Part shown: in pieces, positions 36,654 through 38,378 of the stretch
Layout: the number at the start of each line of letters is the position of its first letter
Numbering within the stretch: position 1 is the stretch's first letter
NCBI GenBank assembly: GCA_002007365.1
Contig: LNZR01000019.1
Span: 1 to 38,378, forward strand
DNA from: Epulopiscium sp. Nele67-Bin005
GTDB taxonomy: Bacteria; Bacillota; Clostridia; Lachnospirales; Cellulosilyticaceae
Direction: 5' to 3'
DNA: 38,378 nucleotides
Notes under the pieces: model-generated
Told to the model about the DNA's origin: nothing
Database searches by the model: none
What the model saw: only the letters and a program-made list of their open reading frames with translations
Translations under genes and position numbers: made by a program

Positions 36654-38285
36654 ATGAATGTAAATAGTTTTATAACGTTAGATGAGAACACAAAAGGCTA
36701 TTCAAGAGGCAACCACTCACCAACAGGTCACGTTACAATTAAAATGCCAGGGCGTATAAATTTGTATATCGAAGGGCTTCGTGATTTGGAACATAACCAA
36801 GAATACATATGCTATATTATGAGCAAAAATCAAAATAAAGCTGTGCGTCTTGGAAAAGTTACTCCTTCTACAAAACAAACAAATTGGAAAGTTGACTTTA
36901 AAAACATTGAGGGCAAAGGGCTAGAAGGACGTAATATTGACTGTTTTGCTATTGTTATCGAAGGAGCAAGTGCAGGAAGTTCACAAATAATTTTAATTGG
37001 GTATACAAATTCAGATAAATATTCAATTACACCTCTATTAGATAAAGCTATGCCTAAGAAAAAAAGTGAAGCTCAATCTCATAAACCTGTAAAAAAACCA
37101 GAACCAATAGCTACAAAACCTATCGAGAAGCCAACACCTGTAAAGCCTGTGGAAAAACCTCAAGCTACAAAGCCTATTGAGCCACAAAAACCAGTAGTTT
37201 CTGAGCCTCCTCGCAAAAAAATCCATGAACTTGTTGCCGAGAAGCAAAATAAGTTTAAAGAAGAGGGTAAGACTGAAGTTAAAGAAGAAATTAAGGAAGA
37301 ATTAAAATCTGAAGCCAAAGACTCTGTTAAAGATACTATCCAAAATATTAAAGATAAAATTATTAAACCTGTAACTTTGCCTGAACTTAGTGAAGAATTT
37401 CCACTTCCAAACTTTGATGAGAACCCAGAACCTGTTATTATCCCTGAATTTGAAGAAGAAGTTCCACCAATGCCAAGTTTTGATGATGAACCTATAGATT
37501 TTCCTGAATTAGGAGGAGGGCTACCTCTTCCTAATAAGCCTGTAACTTTACCTGAACTTGAACAAGAAATCGCTGTTGCTGAGCTTAATGAGCCTGTAAC
37601 TTTGCCTGAACTTGAACAAGAAACTGCTGTTGCTGAGCTTAATGAGCCTGTAACTTTGCCTGAACTTGAGCAAGAAACTGCTGTTGCTGATGCTAATGAG
37701 CCTATGACTTTGCCTGAACTCGAACAAGAAACTGCTGTTGCTGAGCTTAATGAGCCTGTAACTTTGCCTGAACTCGAACAAGAAACTGCTGTTGCTGATG
37801 CTAATGAGCCTGTAACTTTTGCTGAACTCGAGCAAGAAACTGCCGTTGCTGATACTAATGAGCCTGTAACTTTACCTGAACTCGAGCAAGAAACTGCTGT
37901 TGCTGATGCTAATGAACCTATAACTTTTGCTGAATTAGAACAAGAAACTGCTGTTGCTGATGCTAATGAGCCTGTAACTTTGCCTGAACTTGAGCAAGAA
38001 ACTGCTGTTGCTGATGCTAATGAGCCTGTAACTTTTGCTGAATTAGAACAAGAAACTGCCGTTGCTGATGCTAATGAACCTATAACTTTTGCTGAATTAG
38101 AACAAACTGTACCTACGTTTTTTAATTCAAATAGACCACCATCAACTTCACAAGTAGGAGGAAGACCAAATAGCAATAACCCTACTGCCTTCCCTGAACT
38201 TGGTGGGTTGCCTTTACCTGATTTAAGTAATAACCCTACTGCTTTCCCTGAACTCAAAATTCTCCTGGAACTTTCCTCCATATGA
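36654..38285 (+). CDS. Repeat-rich acidic protein, true 3' end probably missing
   Basis: The readable frame gives 543 residues. Residues 1-130 form a globular, strand-rich domain (GHVTIKMPGRINLYIEGLRDL, then CFAIVIEG, IILIGYTN). It recalls an uncharacterised clostridial domain, but I cannot name it. A KP-rich linker follows (about 135-190: KPVEKP-type repeats), then a charged helical stretch. From 37536 on come eleven 18-residue repeats EPVTLPELEQETAVA-D/E-x-N. From 38175 the frame carries a second 18-residue repeat, NNPTAFPELGGLPLPDLS. The second copy of that repeat breaks at about 38253, where the DNA changes character, so the last ten codons and the stop are probably foreign. No signal peptide is seen. 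ATG follows AAAAGGAG; TATAAT is at 36616-36621. Confidence 0.75.
   Translation: MNVNSFITLDENTKGYSRGNHSPTGHVTIKMPGRINLYIEGLRDLEHNQEYICYIMSKNQNKAVRLGKVTPSTKQTNWKVDFKNIEGKGLEGRNIDCFAIVIEGASAGSSQIILIGYTNSDKYSITPLLDKAMPKKKSEAQSHKPVKKPEPIATKPIEKPTPVKPVEKPQATKPIEPQKPVVSEPPRKKIHELVAEKQNKFKEEGKTEVKEEIKEELKSEAKDSVKDTIQNIKDKIIKPVTLPELSEEFPLPNFDENPEPVIIPEFEEEVPPMPSFDDEPIDFPELGGGLPLPNKPVTLPELEQEIAVAELNEPVTLPELEQETAVAELNEPVTLPELEQETAVADANEPMTLPELEQETAVAELNEPVTLPELEQETAVADANEPVTFAELEQETAVADTNEPVTLPELEQETAVADANEPITFAELEQETAVADANEPVTLPELEQETAVADANEPVTFAELEQETAVADANEPITFAELEQTVPTFFNSNRPPSTSQVGGRPNSNNPTAFPELGGLPLPDLSNNPTAFPELKILLELSSI
37536..38105 (+). repeat. 54-bp tandem repeats, 10.5 units
   Basis: Ten complete 54-base units start at 37536 and run to 38075, followed by 30 bases of an eleventh. 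Two variants (VTLPELEQ and V/ITFAELEQ) alternate irregularly and differ at a few fixed positions, which suggests unit duplication and mixing. All units are in frame. Confidence 0.95.
38175..38254 (+). repeat. Second 54-bp repeat class, 1.5 units
   Basis: One unit at 38175-38228 encodes NNPTAFPELGGLPLPDLS. The next, starting at 38229, matches for about 25 bases and then stops matching. The period equals that of the larger array just upstream, though the sequence differs. Confidence 0.75.
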
Positions 38286-38378
38286 TGTGGGATTGCCATG
38301 CAGTTGCACAGTTCTGGGCTGATGTCGCGTCCACTTTATCTGATTTGGTATCAGTGTCAGTCCCAGCCTCAGTTCCAG
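38253..38378 (+). mobile_element. Animal LINE reverse-transcriptase-like fragment
   Basis: From about 38258 the plus strand reads NSPGTFLHMMWDCHAVAQFW, then ADVASTLSDLVSVSVPASVP to the window end, in a frame shifted from the bacterial gene. This fits the C-terminal end of non-LTR retrotransposon ORF2 proteins, especially of fish L1-like elements (pattern GTF-x-H-x-x-W-x-C...FW...V...LS). GC is about one half here, against roughly a third elsewhere. The likely source is host DNA joined at the contig edge. Recognition is from memory; no search was run. Confidence 0.7.

Noticed and set aside
37536-38105. CRISPR-like array
   Set aside because: Units are contiguous 54-base direct repeats with no spacers and are all in one coding frame.
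37160-38299. Long minus-strand open frame (379 codons) with SSGKVTGSL repeats
   Set aside because: A shadow of the 54-bp repeat array for the same reason. Its N-terminal end also runs through the chimeric junction.
38253-38378. LINE fragment as a true horizontal transfer into the bacterium
   Set aside because: It sits at the window edge inside a tandem repeat, is out of frame, and has host-like base composition. Misassembly explains this more simply.

Overview
The window looks like a piece of a low-GC Firmicute, most likely a spore-forming Clostridia relative. The evidence is AT-rich DNA, strong AGGAGG-type ribosome binding sites, sigma-A promoters of the TTGACA-N17-TATAAT kind, an FMN riboswitch with an attenuator in front of ribDEAH, a YtvI-like membrane protein and a split ThrE exporter. 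No rRNA, tRNA, CRISPR array or insertion sequence of the bacterium itself was seen.

Layout, left to right. (1) 3-6140 is the 3' part of a giant, acidic, beta-rich, probably surface-exposed protein; its start lies outside the window and it ends in a TPEVETEVE repeat tail. (2) 6393-8582 holds a cytoplasmic-type asparaginase and the CCA-adding enzyme. (3) 8760-12495, minus strand, is a complete riboflavin operon: promoter, FMN riboswitch, terminator, ribD, ribE, ribBA, ribH. (4) 12582-20981 is an envelope region: an O-antigen-ligase-type membrane protein with a large inserted outside domain, three unrecognised proteins, an alpha/beta hydrolase, an AI-2E/YtvI-family membrane protein and an anchored DUF4015-like glycoside hydrolase. 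(5) 21121-22337 is a two-gene ThrE-type amino-acid exporter. (6) 22497-27728, minus strand, is argC-argJ-argB-argD-argF, the route from acetylglutamate to citrulline, tightly packed and with overlapping or near-overlapping ends. (7) 28020-30975 holds a degenerate UspA-like protein, a two-gene chromate transporter, a TraX-family membrane protein and an unknown protein. (8) 30985-36541 holds an ABC-F ATPase, lysA, a DUF4003-like protein and rsmA. (9) 36654 to the right end is a Pro/Lys- and acid-rich protein with 54-bp tandem repeats.

Two results stand out. First, the last ~125 bases do not look bacterial. GC jumps to about one half, and one frame reads like the C-terminal end of an animal (fish-like) LINE reverse transcriptase, joined in the middle of a 54-bp repeat unit. 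The simplest reading is an assembly chimera with host DNA, so the stop codon at 38283-38285 is probably not the real end of that gene. If the host is a fish, a gut symbiont of the Epulopiscium/Cellulosilyticum kind would fit, but that is inference. Second, a short intergenic element (GAGACAAA, 9 bases, then TCATCACGATTTTTGGATTT) occurs twice almost exactly and once in degenerate form. Each time it lies just downstream of a gene and in that gene's sense direction, which suggests an uncharacterised 3'-end repeat family.

The rest is mostly housekeeping biosynthesis (riboflavin, arginine, lysine, tRNA and rRNA maturation) with clear terminators between transcription units. No obvious defence or mobile system of the bacterium was found.
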